From: Halichoerus grypus
Lineage: Eukaryota > Chordata > Mammalia > Carnivora > Phocidae
Assembly: GCF_964656455.1 (NCBI RefSeq)
Contig: NC_135719.1
Location: forward strand, 68,808,283-68,872,282
Direction: 5' to 3'
Length of the DNA: 64,000 nucleotides
Shown: in pieces, positions 39,148 to 50,907 of the stretch
How the letters are laid out: every line of letters starts with the position of its first letter
How positions within the stretch are numbered: the first letter of the stretch is position 1
Notes under the pieces: generated by a model
What the model was told of the DNA's origin: nothing
What the model saw: the letters and a program-made list of their open reading frames with translations, nothing else
Database searches by the model: none
Program-made: the position numbers and the translations under genes

Positions 39148-39308
39148 AAAGAGCAATGTTTAGAGTAGCGAAGTTATAAGCCTACTTAGGTGTGTTGTGA
39201 AGCTCTTCAGAAAGTAAGCAAGTTTTGTGAGTGGAAATGTAGTGCTCAAGTCACGGTGTGCTTTAAAAGATTGTAACAGATACAAATGAACTTAAAAAAG
39301 AAATGCTA

Positions 39309-39759
39309 GACATTATATCATGTATAAATACTTCAGTATGTATCTCTACTTAATAGATAAGGGCTCGTTTTTTTAAATGAAAATATTCTTTATTTCAGAG
39401 AGTCATGAATTACCAGCCAATTAGGGAGTCTTGAGGTGGGGGGTATTTGGAGATACATCAAAATTTGACAGATACTACTTTGCCTATGAGAGCTTTGTTG
39501 ATGATCAGGGATTTTGCGAAACCATTAACTTGCATCTGTGGGAGCCTAGAAAGTCTTAGCCACTTATCCTTCAAAAAAGAAAAAAAAAAGGAATGCTGAG
39601 AGAATATATTACAGGTAGTTTATGTTAAACATTAGGAAAATTTGGGACATCTGTATCATTGAAAAAGTGAAATAATAAGGCTCTGGAAACTCCTCAGGTG
39701 ACCAGTTTTAAGAATGGATTGGAGAACTCATTGGAGAGGAAGCCCATGCTCAGAGTTTT
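39309..39759. other. TTBK2 intron, nothing recognised
   Basis: No coding or repeat signal that I can support. Confidence 0.45.
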
Positions 39760-41230
39760 ACTTTTTTTAACTAATAGACTTTACGTTTGTAGCACTGTTT
39801 TAGGTTTACAGAAAAATTGAACAGAAAATACAGAGTTCCCATATTCCCCCTCCCCACCTACAGTTTCCCCTGTTATTAACATATTGTGTTAGTGGAATAT
39901 GTTTGTTATAATTGGTGAAGTCAATATTGATACATTATTATTAACTAAAGTCTCTAATTTACATTAAGATACTCCTTTTTTTTAATAACATAAGCACAGT
40001 AGTTTTAAAGACCTAACAAAATTATTTCTCAATGCCATCTAAAATCTAGCCATTGTTTAATTTCTCCCATTGTCTTGAAAATATCCTATTGTTCTGTTTT
40101 TGAGGCATGTTGAGACCTTGTCAGCACTGATGGTGGGGTAGGGAAGCAACTGGTGAGTGAGGAGGACTCAGGGGGCATGCTTTGGCTATTGACTGTAGCA
40201 TTGACCAGTGAGAAGTAGCAGAAGTACAATATATAGAGAAACATAACTTGGTTGATACAAAAAACTGACACCTGAGGAGTCAGGACCACCTCCACCACCT
40301 ACTGCCCATGTGAACCTACTCAGCCCAAATTCCCAAGGGTAATACGGGAACATTAATACACAAATTATAGGGGGTTGTGAGAATGAAGTGATAAATGTCA
40401 AGTGTTTAGCACAATGCCCTCAATAAATGTTAGATTGATTGAAAACAATATCCTGTTGTTGACTTGTTCATATCAAGATTCACATACACTGTAGGCCCAT
40501 TGCATTTGGTTGACTTATCTCTTCAGTCTCTTAATCTGAGAGTTCCACACTTCCTCCCTCATCCTCTCTGCCTCCCCCTTTTTTTGGCCTTGCCATTTAT
40601 TTGTTGAAGAAATGAAGTTCTTAGTTTGATAGAAGAGTCCAGATTCTGGATTTGGCTAATTGCATACTTGGGTGTCTTTTAACATGTTTCTCTAGCCTCT
40701 GTGTTTCCTGCGAACTGGTAGTAGATGTAGAGCCTTGATGAGATTCATATTGTTGTTATTGCTGTTGTTTTTAGGAAGAGTACATGGTCTAGATCTGTTG
40801 TTTCCATAGGGTTGGCGAAATTGTGATTTTTCTGATTCTTTTATTCCTTCCAAATTTCTGAACTGGAATTATTCTACCAAGTAGAACTTTATTTCATCAG
40901 CTGTTTGTTTCCCCTGAAGTGTAGTTACTATAAGAAGGGCAATATAAAGGCTTGATTTTTCTTCCCTCTTATTTACCGATTCTCAGAAGAATGAGTTTTG
41001 TGCCATATATGACCAGTGAATTTGTTTTTGTTTTTGTTTTCAGTGTCACTATGAAGTCATGGATTTTATGTATTTTATTTCAACTCATTGTAGTCATTGT
41101 TATTTTGATGCTCAAATTTTCATGTATTTGGCTAGTGGAAGTCTTTTTAAGTTGGTTGCTGTGTCCTTCTAACTCCAATGTTCTTTGATACCATATTTCC
41201 TTTTTGGCACAGTCCATATTTCAGACTTTC
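39760..41230 (-). mobile_element. ancient L1M 3'UTR, split near 40090-40440
   Basis: GTTTACAGAAAAATTGAACAG, AGTTTCCCCTGTTATTAACAT, then after the interruption CATTGCATTTGGTTGACTTATC and TTGTTATTTTGATGCTCAAATT. This is the same L1M 3'UTR as at 26880, covering more of it. Confidence 0.75.
40325..40440 (+). repeat. MIR
   Basis: GTGTTTAGCACAATGCCCTCAATAAATGTTAG is the MIR 3' half, sense. It lies in the interruption of the L1M above. Positions 40092-40324 are probably a continuation that I cannot place. Confidence 0.75.
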
Positions 41231-41410
41231 CTTGAATTTTCTCTGTGTCATTGTTGGAATCAGGAACTCTGTTTCTCCAAGAAGCCCTGTTTCCTTTCAT
41301 TGAGAAATAACTGAGACCACAGTATGGGCACAGGGCACTAATTGTTATTGGGCCAACACATTTCTCTCAATAGGTTTTAATAACTACTAGATTTTGTCTG
41401 GTTTCTTCTT

Positions 41411-41604
41411 CTTCTTCTTTTTTTTTTTTTAAAGATTTTATGTATTTAGCAGGGCAGCACAAGCAGGGGAAGCAGCAGAGGGAGAGGGAGAAGCAGGCTC
41501 CTGGCTGAGCAGGGACCCTGACGCAGGGCTCGATCCCAGGACCCTGGGATCATGACCTGAGCTGAAGACAGATGGCTCAACCAACTGAGCCACCCAGGCA
41601 CCCC
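41411..41604 (-). mobile_element. Can-SINE
   Basis: TGTCTGGTTT(C/A)TTCTT at 41395-41410 and 41605-41620. Confidence 0.94.
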
Positions 41605-41656
41605 TGTCTGGTTTATTCTTATGTGCACTTTTCAATTGTTTGAATTGTTTATTTTT

Positions 41657-41850
41657 TAAATATATTTTTTAAAGATTTTATTTGTTTATTTGACAGAGAG
41701 CGAGAGAGGGAACACAAGCAGGGGGGAGTGGGAGAGGGAGAAGCAGGCTCCCGACCGAGCAGGGAGCCCGATGCGGGGCTCGATCCCAGGACCCTGGGAT
41801 CATGACCTGAGCAGAAGGCAGATGCTTAACGACTGAGCCACAGGCGCCCC
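41657..41850 (-). mobile_element. Can-SINE
   Basis: TGAATTGTTTATTTTT at 41641-41656 and 41851-41866. The head lacks three bases (GAGCCACAGGCGCCCC). Confidence 0.94.
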
Positions 41851-41866
41851 TGAATTGTTTATTTTT

Positions 41867-42260
41867 AAAAATACACTTGTGTTCTCTTTTAAATTGCAAG
41901 CCACTTAAAGAATTACATACATTTAAACTTTATATTATGCTTAGTGGCAAAATGATAGCACAAAGTAGTAAAGAATATAATGAGGATAAGGGGTTATCCC
42001 TAACCTTTTAGTCCCAGAGTTCAACTACTGTGCTTTCCCATAAAAGCAGTTATTGGAGATCTCCTAACACCCTTTGATGGAACAGATGAACCTTGATGAG
42101 GGCAAGCACTTTGGAGTAACTTTCATAGACAGTCTTCCATACTGGATAGACCAGTAGTCTAATCCAAAATGACATATGTCATTCTTATGGTTGGGGAGAG
42201 GTAGTAGTTGTACTTTGCAGCAGTAGCTAGAGACTTCAAGCAGGAAGGCAAAAGAGTTGC
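41867..42260. other. TTBK2 intron, nothing recognised
   Basis: No coding or repeat signal. Confidence 0.45.
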
Positions 42261-42270
42261 AGTTGCTCTT

Positions 42271-42454
42271 TTTTAAAAGATTTTATTTATTTATTTGAGA
42301 GAGAGAGAGAGAGAGTACAAGCAGGGGGAGCAGGAGAGAGAGAAGCAGGCTCCCCACTGAGCAGAGAGCCCAACGTGGGGCTCGATCCCAGGATCCTGGG
42401 ATCATGACCTGAACTGAAGGCAGACACTTAACCAACTGAGCCACCCAGGAGCCC
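42271..42454 (-). mobile_element. Can-SINE
   Basis: Antisense copy between TTGCAGTTGCTCTT and the diverged ATGCATTCGCTCTT. Confidence 0.9.
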
Positions 42455-42469
42455 ATGCATTCGCTCTTC

Positions 42470-43330
42470 TGTACTAATGACACTTTTTCCCAACTCTCAG
42501 TTTGTGCTCTGAAGTTTTCCTTTAGTCTTTTATAAACCTGTCATCTGTCCTTTGGTTTATTTCAGCTTGTACATTTTTTTCTCGAAAGTAATTTTTTTCT
42601 TGCCCTGGGTTAAAGTTCACCTGTTCCATCAAAGGTGTGTTAGGAGATCTCTGAGAACTTTATCTGTTCAGTGTGTTTATTTTAACATTCTCTACTTGAA
42701 AGATTTAACATTACCTGCTAGCTTGGGATTTGTCTATTCATTACTTTGTTTGGATTTAGGAAAATGATGTATAGGAAATAGAATAGGTCTAGGTTATCTT
42801 AAGGAGCAGAGATCCATTTCCTTGAAAGAGATTATAATGTATATATATGTGTGTCTTTGTATACACATATATTTATATGTGCTTTATAAGCACAATGAAA
42901 GTCTGGAATCATACAGAGCTCAAGAAGCTATTGAGAATGGTTATGTTTGGGTATTGGCATTAGGGGGACCAGGAAAGAAAAGGATCTTTTAATGTTTCCC
43001 TTTATGCCCTTCGATGCTTAAGAAATTGAAAAGAATCACACAAACATTTCTTTTATAATAAAAATGTATAATGGTAATAATGAACATCCTCAAAATCCAT
43101 TCTTACTCTTTATTTTCTATTTAAATTTCTGAGTACTTGAAAACACATGGTAAATTAGTGAAATGTAGTATAGTGTAATATAATAAAAAAGGCTGTTTTG
43201 TGTTGTGAACTTACTTTATAAATGGTTAGTAATATTTGTAGGGAAATCTGTAGCAGTGTTTGAGTGCTGACTCTATGCCAGAAAATGGGTTACTGAATGC
43301 TAGGCTCATTCATACCTATCTTGTTTTAAT
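42470..43330. other. TTBK2 intron, nothing firmly recognised
   Basis: A TA/TG-rich patch lies at 42838-42880. No coding signal. Confidence 0.4.
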
Positions 43331-43369
43331 GTATCTAATTCATGTGTAAGACCTCCCTCTATTTTTTTT

Positions 43370-43780
43370 ACAACCCTTTTTAAAGGTGTAAATATTCACG
43401 CTAAAAGATTTAAAAATCAGACAGGAGAATAAAGTGAAAAGTAAGTTTGCTTTCTCTTAGCCCCCCACTCTCCTCCAAAACTAACCACTGTTACTGGTTT
43501 CTTGTGTTTTTTTCTGGAAACATTCAATACATATTATGTCATCTATATATTTTTACACACACATATATAATGATGTGATATATATCCTATATATGTAAAT
43601 CATATGGAATCATCATGTATAAAATCATATGATTACATATGATGATTATGTGCATGCATATGTATGTGAAACTTCCCTCTCTTTCCCATATCCCTCAACA
43701 ACGTGTGCAATCACACTATATGTGTATATATATATTTGTTCTGAAACTTGATGTGACTCCTAAGATTCACACAGTAAGAC
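43370..43780 (-). repeat. worn L1M 3'UTR with AT/TG-rich patch
   Basis: AACTAACCACTGTTACTGGTTTC resembles the antisense L1M 3'UTR. The rest is TATG-rich. Tentative. Confidence 0.45.
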
Positions 43781-43814
43781 TCATATTGTACATACCTTTA
43801 TGTTCTGTAGTGAT

Positions 43815-44290
43815 TGTTCAAACATACCAGTTGGATCATGTCACTCCCAACATTTGCTAAAACACTTCAGGCTCTTCCTTTTCTCAGGTAAAGTCCAGCC
43901 ACCTTAACCTGGCATACAAGACCTTGAATTGATTCCTGCCTGCTTTGCTAGCCTCTTTACTGGAAACTGTTGGCTTACACTTGTAGTGTTGGTCATCCTG
44001 AACTTTTTTCAGTTTCTTTTTTAGTTTTTTAAGATTTTATTTATTTATTTGACAGAGAGACACAGCAAGAGAGGGAACACAAGCACGGGGAGTGGGAGAG
44101 GGAACAGCAGGCTTCCCACTGAACAAGGAGCCCAACGTGGGGCTTGATCCCAGGACCCTGGGATCATGACCTAAGCCGAAGGCAGATGCTTAACGACTGA
44201 GCCACCCAGGCACCCCCTTTTTTCAGTTTCTTAAACAGTTTATGCCCTCTCATCTGCAGTCTACTTCCTCTGTCTCGTACTTTGTATAAC
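43815..44290 (+). repeat. L2 fragment, split by a SINE
   Basis: ATCATGTCACTCCCAACATTTGC, AAAGTCCAGCCACCTTAACC and CATACAAGACCTTGAATTGAT match the L2 RT-end/3'UTR order, continuing after the SINE to 44290. Confidence 0.75.
44019..44216 (-). mobile_element. Can-SINE in L2
   Basis: CTTTTTTCAGTTTCTT at 44003-44018 and 44217-44232. Confidence 0.95.
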
Positions 44291-44599
44291 TGCTACTTTT
44301 TTTTCTTCTTTTAAAAAATTTATAACAGTCCTAGTGTTTATAAAAGTCCACAGGTAAAATAAGATTTAAAGAAATAAAGCAAAGTACAGTTAAAAACTTC
44401 ACTTTTTTCCTAAGCATATAATGCCCAAAAGAATATATGCTTAAAAAAATGTTATCCTACTGGCTTGCTTGTTCCCTTTTCCACAATAAGGTTAATACAG
44501 GATCTGCTTATTTTTAATTTTTAATTTCGTGTAGTCAAAGTTATATAAATAGTTTCAATAATCAGTTCGACAAAGTGTGTTATGAAAAACAGTAGTCCA

Positions 44600-47500
44600 G
44601 GTTCTGGTTCCAGATAAGATGGAGTAAGCACACTTCACCCTGTCTCTCCCACTGAATGCAGCTATAAAACCTGGACAGAATGCTTGGAGTGGCTATTTGA
44701 GGACTCTGAAAAATAAATAGTAGGAGGCAGATTGGGGAAGAAGACCAGAATTCAAAGTACCACTGAACCGGCGGTGAGTTTACCATTTTTTTTCTTCCGG
44801 TATGCCCCAGCCTGAACTTAATGTATCCTGAAACTTGGAAGTGAGCATTATTAACACGGACAGAAAAAGCACCAGGAGAAGCCCTCTGGTTCCGACTCAA
44901 GGAGCCGAAAGGGATCTCCTAATGTTCAGAGAAAGTGTGGCAATCCCACATCCTTCTTTTTTTTCTTCTTTTTTTTCCTTTTCTTCAATTTCTTGCAACC
45001 CAGGCCTCAAGCAGTCCTTGGCAGAAGCTGCAGTGGCCTCAGTGGGGGCAGGCAGGAGCCTAAATCTCAGAGAGAGGGGAACCTTTCTCCCATATTGGAT
45101 GAGCTTTGTTGTCAAGAGAATGCAGCAAATCCCATTGCTTTTCTTCTCCCTCTGCTCTTCTGTTGCTTGGCCCTGATGTGGGCACAGTCATGGGAAGTAC
45201 ATTGCAGAGTAGGGTTAATGAAGCCCCAGCTTTCTGCTGGAAGGCTGGAAAAGGGGAGCCCCAGGGAGCCAAAAGATTGCAAGAGAATGAGGGGCTTGGG
45301 AAACTGACTACTTAAAGTTGCTTATGGACTCATGAGCTGACTTCCAAGCTGTACATGCATGAGTCTGATTCCTAAACAGCATACAGAAACATCGAGGACT
45401 GAATTATGGGATAGACCACCCCTAACCCCCAAACTGGACACTGCGTGGGACAGTTATGAAACACATTCAGTATGACCACAAACGGTTTGCAAACTGAATT
45501 GTAATTGGAAATACAACCCACAGAAGGCTGGTCAGAACTTGAAATGTGAACCCAACTGGGTCAATTACTGGCTAAAACAAACACACCAACATTCTCAGTG
45601 GGACTTAAATAAGATCCAGAGTGTCATAATATTCCAAGTGTCCAGAATACAATCTGGAACTACTCAGTTTAAAAAAGAACTAGAAAAATTGAACTCACAT
45701 GGGAAAAGACAGTGAACAGATGGTGATGCCAAGATCACACAGATACTAAAATTATCTGAAAAATAGTTTTAAAATCAGCTATTATGACCATGTTCAAGGA
45801 TTGAATGGGAAGATAGAAAGTCTCAGCAAAGAAATAGAAGATATGAAGAACTAAATGGAGATTTTAGAACTAAGAAATACAATGATGGAAATGAAAAGCC
45901 CATTAAAGGGCTTAGTAGCAGAGTAGACATGACCATGAAAAAGTCTATTCACTTGAAAATAGATAAACAGAAATGATCCAATTTGAATAACAGGGAAAAG
46001 GTTAAAAATAAAGAAGTATATAGCCTCAGGGACCTATGAAACTATGATAAGGTCTTACATTTGTGTCATCAGAGACCCAGAATGAGAAGAGAATGAGTGT
46101 GGTCCATCAAAAATACTTGAAGAAATAATGGCACAGAGATTGAAAAGGAAGAAATAAAACTACCCCTATTTGCAGATGGCATAATCATCTTATGTAGAAA
46201 ATCCTAAGCAATCCACAAAAAAATTTTTAGAGTAAATGAGTTTAGCAAGTGATTCATGGTCAGCTCACAAAAAACAATCATATTTCTATATACTAGTGAT
46301 AAACAATTGAAAACTGAATTAAAGATATTTACAATAGCTTCCCCAAAATGAAACACTTAGGCATAAATGCAACAAAATATGTATAGGATCTCTATGCTGA
46401 GAATTATAGAACCCTGATTAAAAAAAAACAAAGGGGATTTAAGTAAATGGAGAAACATGTATTTATGAACGAAGAATCACAATAGTAAAGATGTTGATTT
46501 TCCCCAAATTGATCTATAGATTTAATGCAGTACTGATAAAAACAGTCCCAACAGCACTGCTTCTGCTTATAAGCTGATTCTAAAATTTCTTTACAAAGGC
46601 AAAGGGCCTAGAATAGCCAAAACAAATTTTTAAAAGATTTTATGTATTTATTTGAGAGAGAACGAGGGGAGGTGCAGAGAGAGAGGGAGAAGCAGATGCC
46701 CCGCTGAGCAGGGAGTCCATGTGGGGCTCGATCCTAGGACCCTAGGATCATAACTTGAGCTGAAGGCAGACGCTTAACCGATGGAGCCACCCAGGCGCCC
46801 CCAAAACAATTTTGAAAAAGAAAAATGTTGGAAAAAATCAAACTACATGATTTAAAAAAACAGCATGAAGCTATCATAATCAAGACTGTGGTATTGGCAA
46901 AGGGAAAGACATGTAGATCAATGAAATAGAATAGAGATTACATAAATAGGCCCACACAAATATGGCCAGTAATTTTTTACAAAGTGGCAAAATGGAAAAA
47001 GAATCTTTTCAATAAGTGGTGTTGGAACAATTGGATATCCACATACAAAAATAATGAACCTTGATCTAAACTGCACATATTATATGAAAATGAACTTAAA
47101 ATGTACCACACATCTAACTTTGAAATATAAAACTGTACAGCTTTTAGAAGAATACATAGGAGAAAATCTTTGTGACCTGAATGTAGACAAGAAGTTATTT
47201 CACATCACACCAAAAGAATGATTCATAAAAGAAGAATTGATGAATAGGACTTCATCAAATTAAAACCATTGCTTGCAAAGACACTGTTAAGAGAATTAAA
47301 GGCAGAGTATAGGCTGGAAGAAAATATTTGCAAATCACATACCTGCAAAGGACTTATATTTGGAATATGTAAAGAACTCTGAAAACTCAATGGTAAGAAA
47401 ACAAGCCACTTAAAAATGTTTGATAGGCTTTGGCAAAGAGGATATAGAGTCGCACATCAGCTCATGAAAAGATGTTTAGCATAACTAGCCATTAGGGGAA

Positions 47501-47880
47501 TGCAAAGCAAATGGTGAGCTACCACTGTACATCCATTAGAATGGCTTAAAACTGGTGACAGTACCAAGTGCTGCGGAGGATGTGGAGCAACTGGAACCCT
47601 CACATATTGCTGGTGGGGATGCAAAATGATTCAGTTCCTCAAAAACAATTAAGCATATACTTATCATATGTCAAATATGGATTTACTGTGTGATCCAGCA
47701 ACCCTACCCCTAGGCATTTACCCTTGAGAAATGAAAATTTGTGTTCATGTATTTATATCAGCTTTATTCTTACTTGCCAAAAATTTATACTTCAAAAAGT
47801 GAATGGATAAATCAAGGGTGGTATAGCCATACAGTGGAGTACTATTTGGCAATAAAAAAGGATGAACTACTGATTTGCAC
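44600..47880 (+). mobile_element. L1M-type element with 5' end present and internal deletion
   Basis: It starts with an L1 5'-end-like leader (CTCTCCCACTGAATGCAGCT, 44646). An ORF1-like stretch follows (45720-46010: AAAGAAATAGAAGATATGAAG). It then jumps, near 46130, to the ORF2 RT/C-terminal region (CTATTTGCAGATGGCATAAT, the reverse-transcriptase ADD motif region) and on to the ORF2 end. All frames are broken. A SINE sits at 46631. Confidence 0.78.
46631..46800 (-). mobile_element. Can-SINE in L1
   Basis: CCAAAACAAATTTT (46617-46630) and CCAAAACAATTTT (46801-46813). Confidence 0.92.
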
Positions 47881-48148
47881 AACTCTTGATTTCCTCTTCT
47901 TAGGGAAGTCTCTCCAGGGACCTCCTAGTCAGCTCTAGTCCAGCTTGGTATTTTGTCTACTCACAAGTATCATCCTTGTATCACCTTTCAATGTCTTCCT
48001 GGGGATTCTCTATGATTCTCTTTTATGTTGTATGCCTTGTTGAATCCCTTTCTCTTGTTTGTTTATTCTCATTTTAGTAAATCACCTCTTCTAATAGTTT
48101 CCTGAGTAAAGGATGCACGGGAGGTATGTCTTTGAGACCTCTCTTCCA
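47881..48148. other. TTBK2 intron, nothing recognised
   Basis: CT-rich, no coding signal. Confidence 0.4.
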
Positions 48149-48162
48149 AGTCTGAAAGTGTT

Positions 48163-48372
48163 GTGTTTGTTTGTTTTTTTAATTTTTTTTTATTTGGGAG
48201 AGACAGAGTGAGAGAGAGAGAGAGCACAAGCAGGGGGAGTGGCAGGCAGAGGCAGAGGGAGAAGCAGACTCCCTCCCAGAGGGAGCCTGATGCGGGACTC
48301 GATCCCAGCGCCCTGGGATCACAACCTGGGCCGAAAGCAGATGCTTAACCAACTAAGCCACCCAGGTGCCCC
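48163..48372 (-). mobile_element. Can-SINE
   Basis: AGTCTGAAAGTGTT at 48149-48162 and 48373-48386. Confidence 0.95.
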
Positions 48373-48386
48373 AGTCTGAAAGTGTT

Positions 48387-49214
48387 TTTATCCTACCCTG
48401 ATGTTTAAATGAAAGACTGTCTGAATATAGAATTCTGGATTGAAAATAATTTTACTTCCAAAATTTGTCTTCACACTCCCTTGTAGCGGCTGAGAAGTGT
48501 AATTCTGTTATGATTCATGTTACTTTGGAAATATCTAATTTTTTCTCTTTTCCCCCAGGGTTTTGCAATTTCATGATGATATACCATAGTATGGGTGTGT
48601 TTTCATCTAGTGTGCCTGTCTTTGTCTTTTATTGAAACTTGTGATTTGAAGGTTTTTCTCAGGAAGGTTTTTCTCAGGAAGTGTTGATGATTTCCACCCC
48701 CTTAATTTTTTACCCCTTCTTCTCTGCAACACCTGCTATGCAGATATTGGGCTTCTTGGAATGGTTCCCCAGTTCTTGATCTTTTCTCTCCTATTTTTAC
48801 ATACATTTGTTCATACATTTTTGTAATAGCCACGTACATTTTTTAAATAGATAGGGTGATGAAATTGTGTTCATTTTTTTTCATTCTAACCACAAAAACC
48901 TGATAGTTTTAAATTGGCCATTGTGATAGGATAGTTTTGTTTAAATGATATTAATTCCCTGTGATGGTTATCTAGAGTGAAGAGCTTGGAAACTTCCTTT
49001 TGCCTTTGTCTCCTGGTGAGCTACTAGAACCTAAGGAATTATTAGATGGGCATCCTCATGAAAGCTAAAAGGAGCCTTTGTTCCTTAAACTTCTTGGCTC
49101 GATTTTTTTTCCTGGGGACTTGGTTTAGAGGACTCAGCATTCTTTTTGTTTTACCATCAAGTTAACTCAGTCAAGTTCCAAGCTCTATGCTCTAAGCATT
49201 CTGATCCACCTAAT
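48387..49214. other. TTBK2 intron; old repeat likely but unnamed
   Basis: Positions 48400-48800 (GAATTCTGGATTGAAAATAATTTT) resemble a common worn repeat. AGGAAGGTTTTTCTC is duplicated in tandem at about 48650-48680. No coding signal. Confidence 0.4.
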
Positions 49215-49400
49215 CTACTGATTTCTCACAGTGCTTATTCTTTGTTCTTAGAAGCTATCATTTGATCTTATATTGTCATATTATCTTCTAGTAAGTTCAT
49301 TTCTTTCAAAAAGATAGTAAATTCTTTGAGGACAGGACTTATGCCTTATATTTTTCTGTCTTCCTTGGTATAACTATTTCATGAGCTGTTATTGTTAGAT
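49215..49400 (+). repeat. L2 3' end
   Basis: ATAGTAAATTCTTTGAGGACAGGAC and TTATATTTTTCTGTCTTCCTTGG match the L2 3'UTR end. Confidence 0.7.
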
Positions 49401-49868
49401 TGGGTGTGGTTTGTCTGTTTGGTGGTGGTGTGAGTGGGTAAATAAGAGGAATAAATGATAGATGGGTGAGGAAGCTAAGACTGGTTTTGTTGTGTCCTTA
49501 GCAGTACAGTAGTCCAGCTTTGCAGAATTTCCCAGTATTTGCTAGTTTGCCATTGACCTGGAATTTGTTCTTTGAGTTCCAGATCATCCCCATTAGTGGG
49601 TTTGGGATACTTTTAGCTAGCTTTTCACTTTATTACTAAATGGCTTTTTTATTTAAAAAGGAAAATAATCAGTGCTTCTTTCTGATTGATTTACTTTTTT
49701 CTGGCATATAAAAGTCATATAAAATAATATATTTGCCTTTTGTGTGGCATTGTTATGCATTAATATATAATGCTGGGACGTAGACCACCATACCATCACT
49801 TGTCATATCTTTTTAAGCTCTTGGATTGAAAGCAGGGGTAGTAGATGATCATTTGAAATTGTAAGAAC
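49401..49868. other. TTBK2 intron, nothing recognised
   Basis: No supportable feature. Confidence 0.45.
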
Positions 49869-49882
49869 AAAAAGATCCATTA

Positions 49883-50084
49883 AGGGGGCGCCTGGGTGGC
49901 TCAGTTGGTTAAGCGACTGCCTTCGGCTCAGGTCATGATCCTGGAGTCCCTGGATCGAGTCCCGCATCGGGCTCCCTGCTCGGCGGGGAGTCTGCTTCTC
50001 CCTCTGACCCTCCCCCCTCTCATGTGCTTCCTCTCTCTCATTCTCTCTCTCTCAAATAAATAAATAAAAAATCTTTAAAAAAAA
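49883..50084 (+). mobile_element. Can-SINE
   Basis: AAAAAGATCCATTA at 49869-49882 and 50085-50098. Confidence 0.95.
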
Positions 50085-50118
50085 AAAAAGATCCATTAGG
50101 TTATATGCATTTATTTAA

Positions 50119-50322
50119 TTTTTTTATTTTTATTTTAAAAAATATTTATATAAGGGAGACAGTATGAGTTCGGGGGAAGGGAAGGGGAGTGAGAGAATCC
50201 TCAAGCAGACTCCCCACTGGCACAGAGCCTGACGTGGGGCTCAAATCCCAGGACTCTGAGATCATGACCTGAGCTGAAACCAATAGTCGGCCGCCTAACT
50301 GACTGAGCCACCCAGGTGCTCC
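50119..50322 (-). mobile_element. Can-SINE, old
   Basis: Diverged antisense copy (CTGACTGAGCCACCCAGGTG head). The flanks TATGCATTTATTTAA and TATGTATTTATTTTA are a probable TSD. Confidence 0.88.
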
Positions 50323-50690
50323 GTATGTATTTATTTTAGAGTACAGCTTATCTATTCCTTTAAAAAAAAGATTTTGGACAGTAAGGAAGCGTTTATCACT
50401 TTGTGCCTCAGATGAATAAAAATCCTTTTTTCACACAATTAAAATTTGTGTTTAACTAGCAAGATGCTACCTTGCCTATAATATCTGTAGATATTATCCA
50501 CCTATCTAAATTAAATCTACTTCTTATTGTCTTTTTTGAGTGGAGATATCACTGATTATTTCTTTTTTGCACAGTTTGGTGACAGACCACAAACATTCCC
50601 TATTGAGTTAGATTATTCAAGAGCTAGAAGATAAAAAAAGCCTTAGTGGTGGTATTTGGAGTGATTGGTAAAAATTTGGTTTGTATGTTC
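50323..50690. other. TTBK2 intron, nothing recognised
   Basis: No supportable feature. Confidence 0.45.
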
Positions 50691-50701
50691 ACAATTCCTT
50701 T

Positions 50702-50907
50702 ATTTATTTATTTATTTTAAAGATTTTATTTATTTATTTGTGAGAGAGAGAGAGAGAGCGCGCGCACAAGCAGGGATGCTGCAGGGAGAGGGTGAAGCAG
50801 GATCCCCGCTGAGCAAGGAGCCTGATGCAGGACTCGATCCCAGGACCCTGGGATCATGACCTGAGCTGAAGGCAGACACTCAACCAAGTGAGCTACCCGG
50901 GTGTCCC
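50702..50907 (-). mobile_element. Can-SINE
   Basis: Antisense copy with a (CG)-rich GAGCGCGCGCACAAG patch. ATTCCTTTA-like flanks. Confidence 0.9.

Larger units (their letters stand above)
35044..39295 (+). pseudogene. HSP90AA1: processed HSP90AA1 retrocopy, nearly full length, in the TTBK2 intron
   Basis: An intronless copy of HSP90-alpha mRNA. The 5'UTR begins AGTGGCTTC at 35044 and leads to ATGCCTGAGGAAACCCAG at 35103. Codon 8 is a stop (TAA in place of Gln). Later in-frame Met codons restart the ATPase domain (35136-35492): the ELIS(D)[11 protein letters not shown] helix has Asp where the ATP-binding Asn is normally found, and VDTGIGM is intact. A deletion and frameshift near 35480 break it. 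The charged linker is at 35620-36012, followed by middle-domain and C-terminal fragments (37155-37364, 37586-37798), all shifted or stopped. Remains of the C-terminal MEEVD motif end at 37826 and the 3'UTR runs to about 39295. Flanking repeats AAAAGAAACGCTA (35031-35043) and AAAAGAAATGCTA (39296-39308) look like the TSD. Later insertions at 36395, 36565, 38130, 38317 and 38782 split it. No functional protein is expected. It lies on the same strand as TTBK2. Confidence 0.93.

Noticed and set aside
44835..45315. Several 69-113-codon frames in both directions
   Set aside because: They lie in the L1 leader region, overlap each other and show no protein family. Chance frames in a GC-richer stretch.
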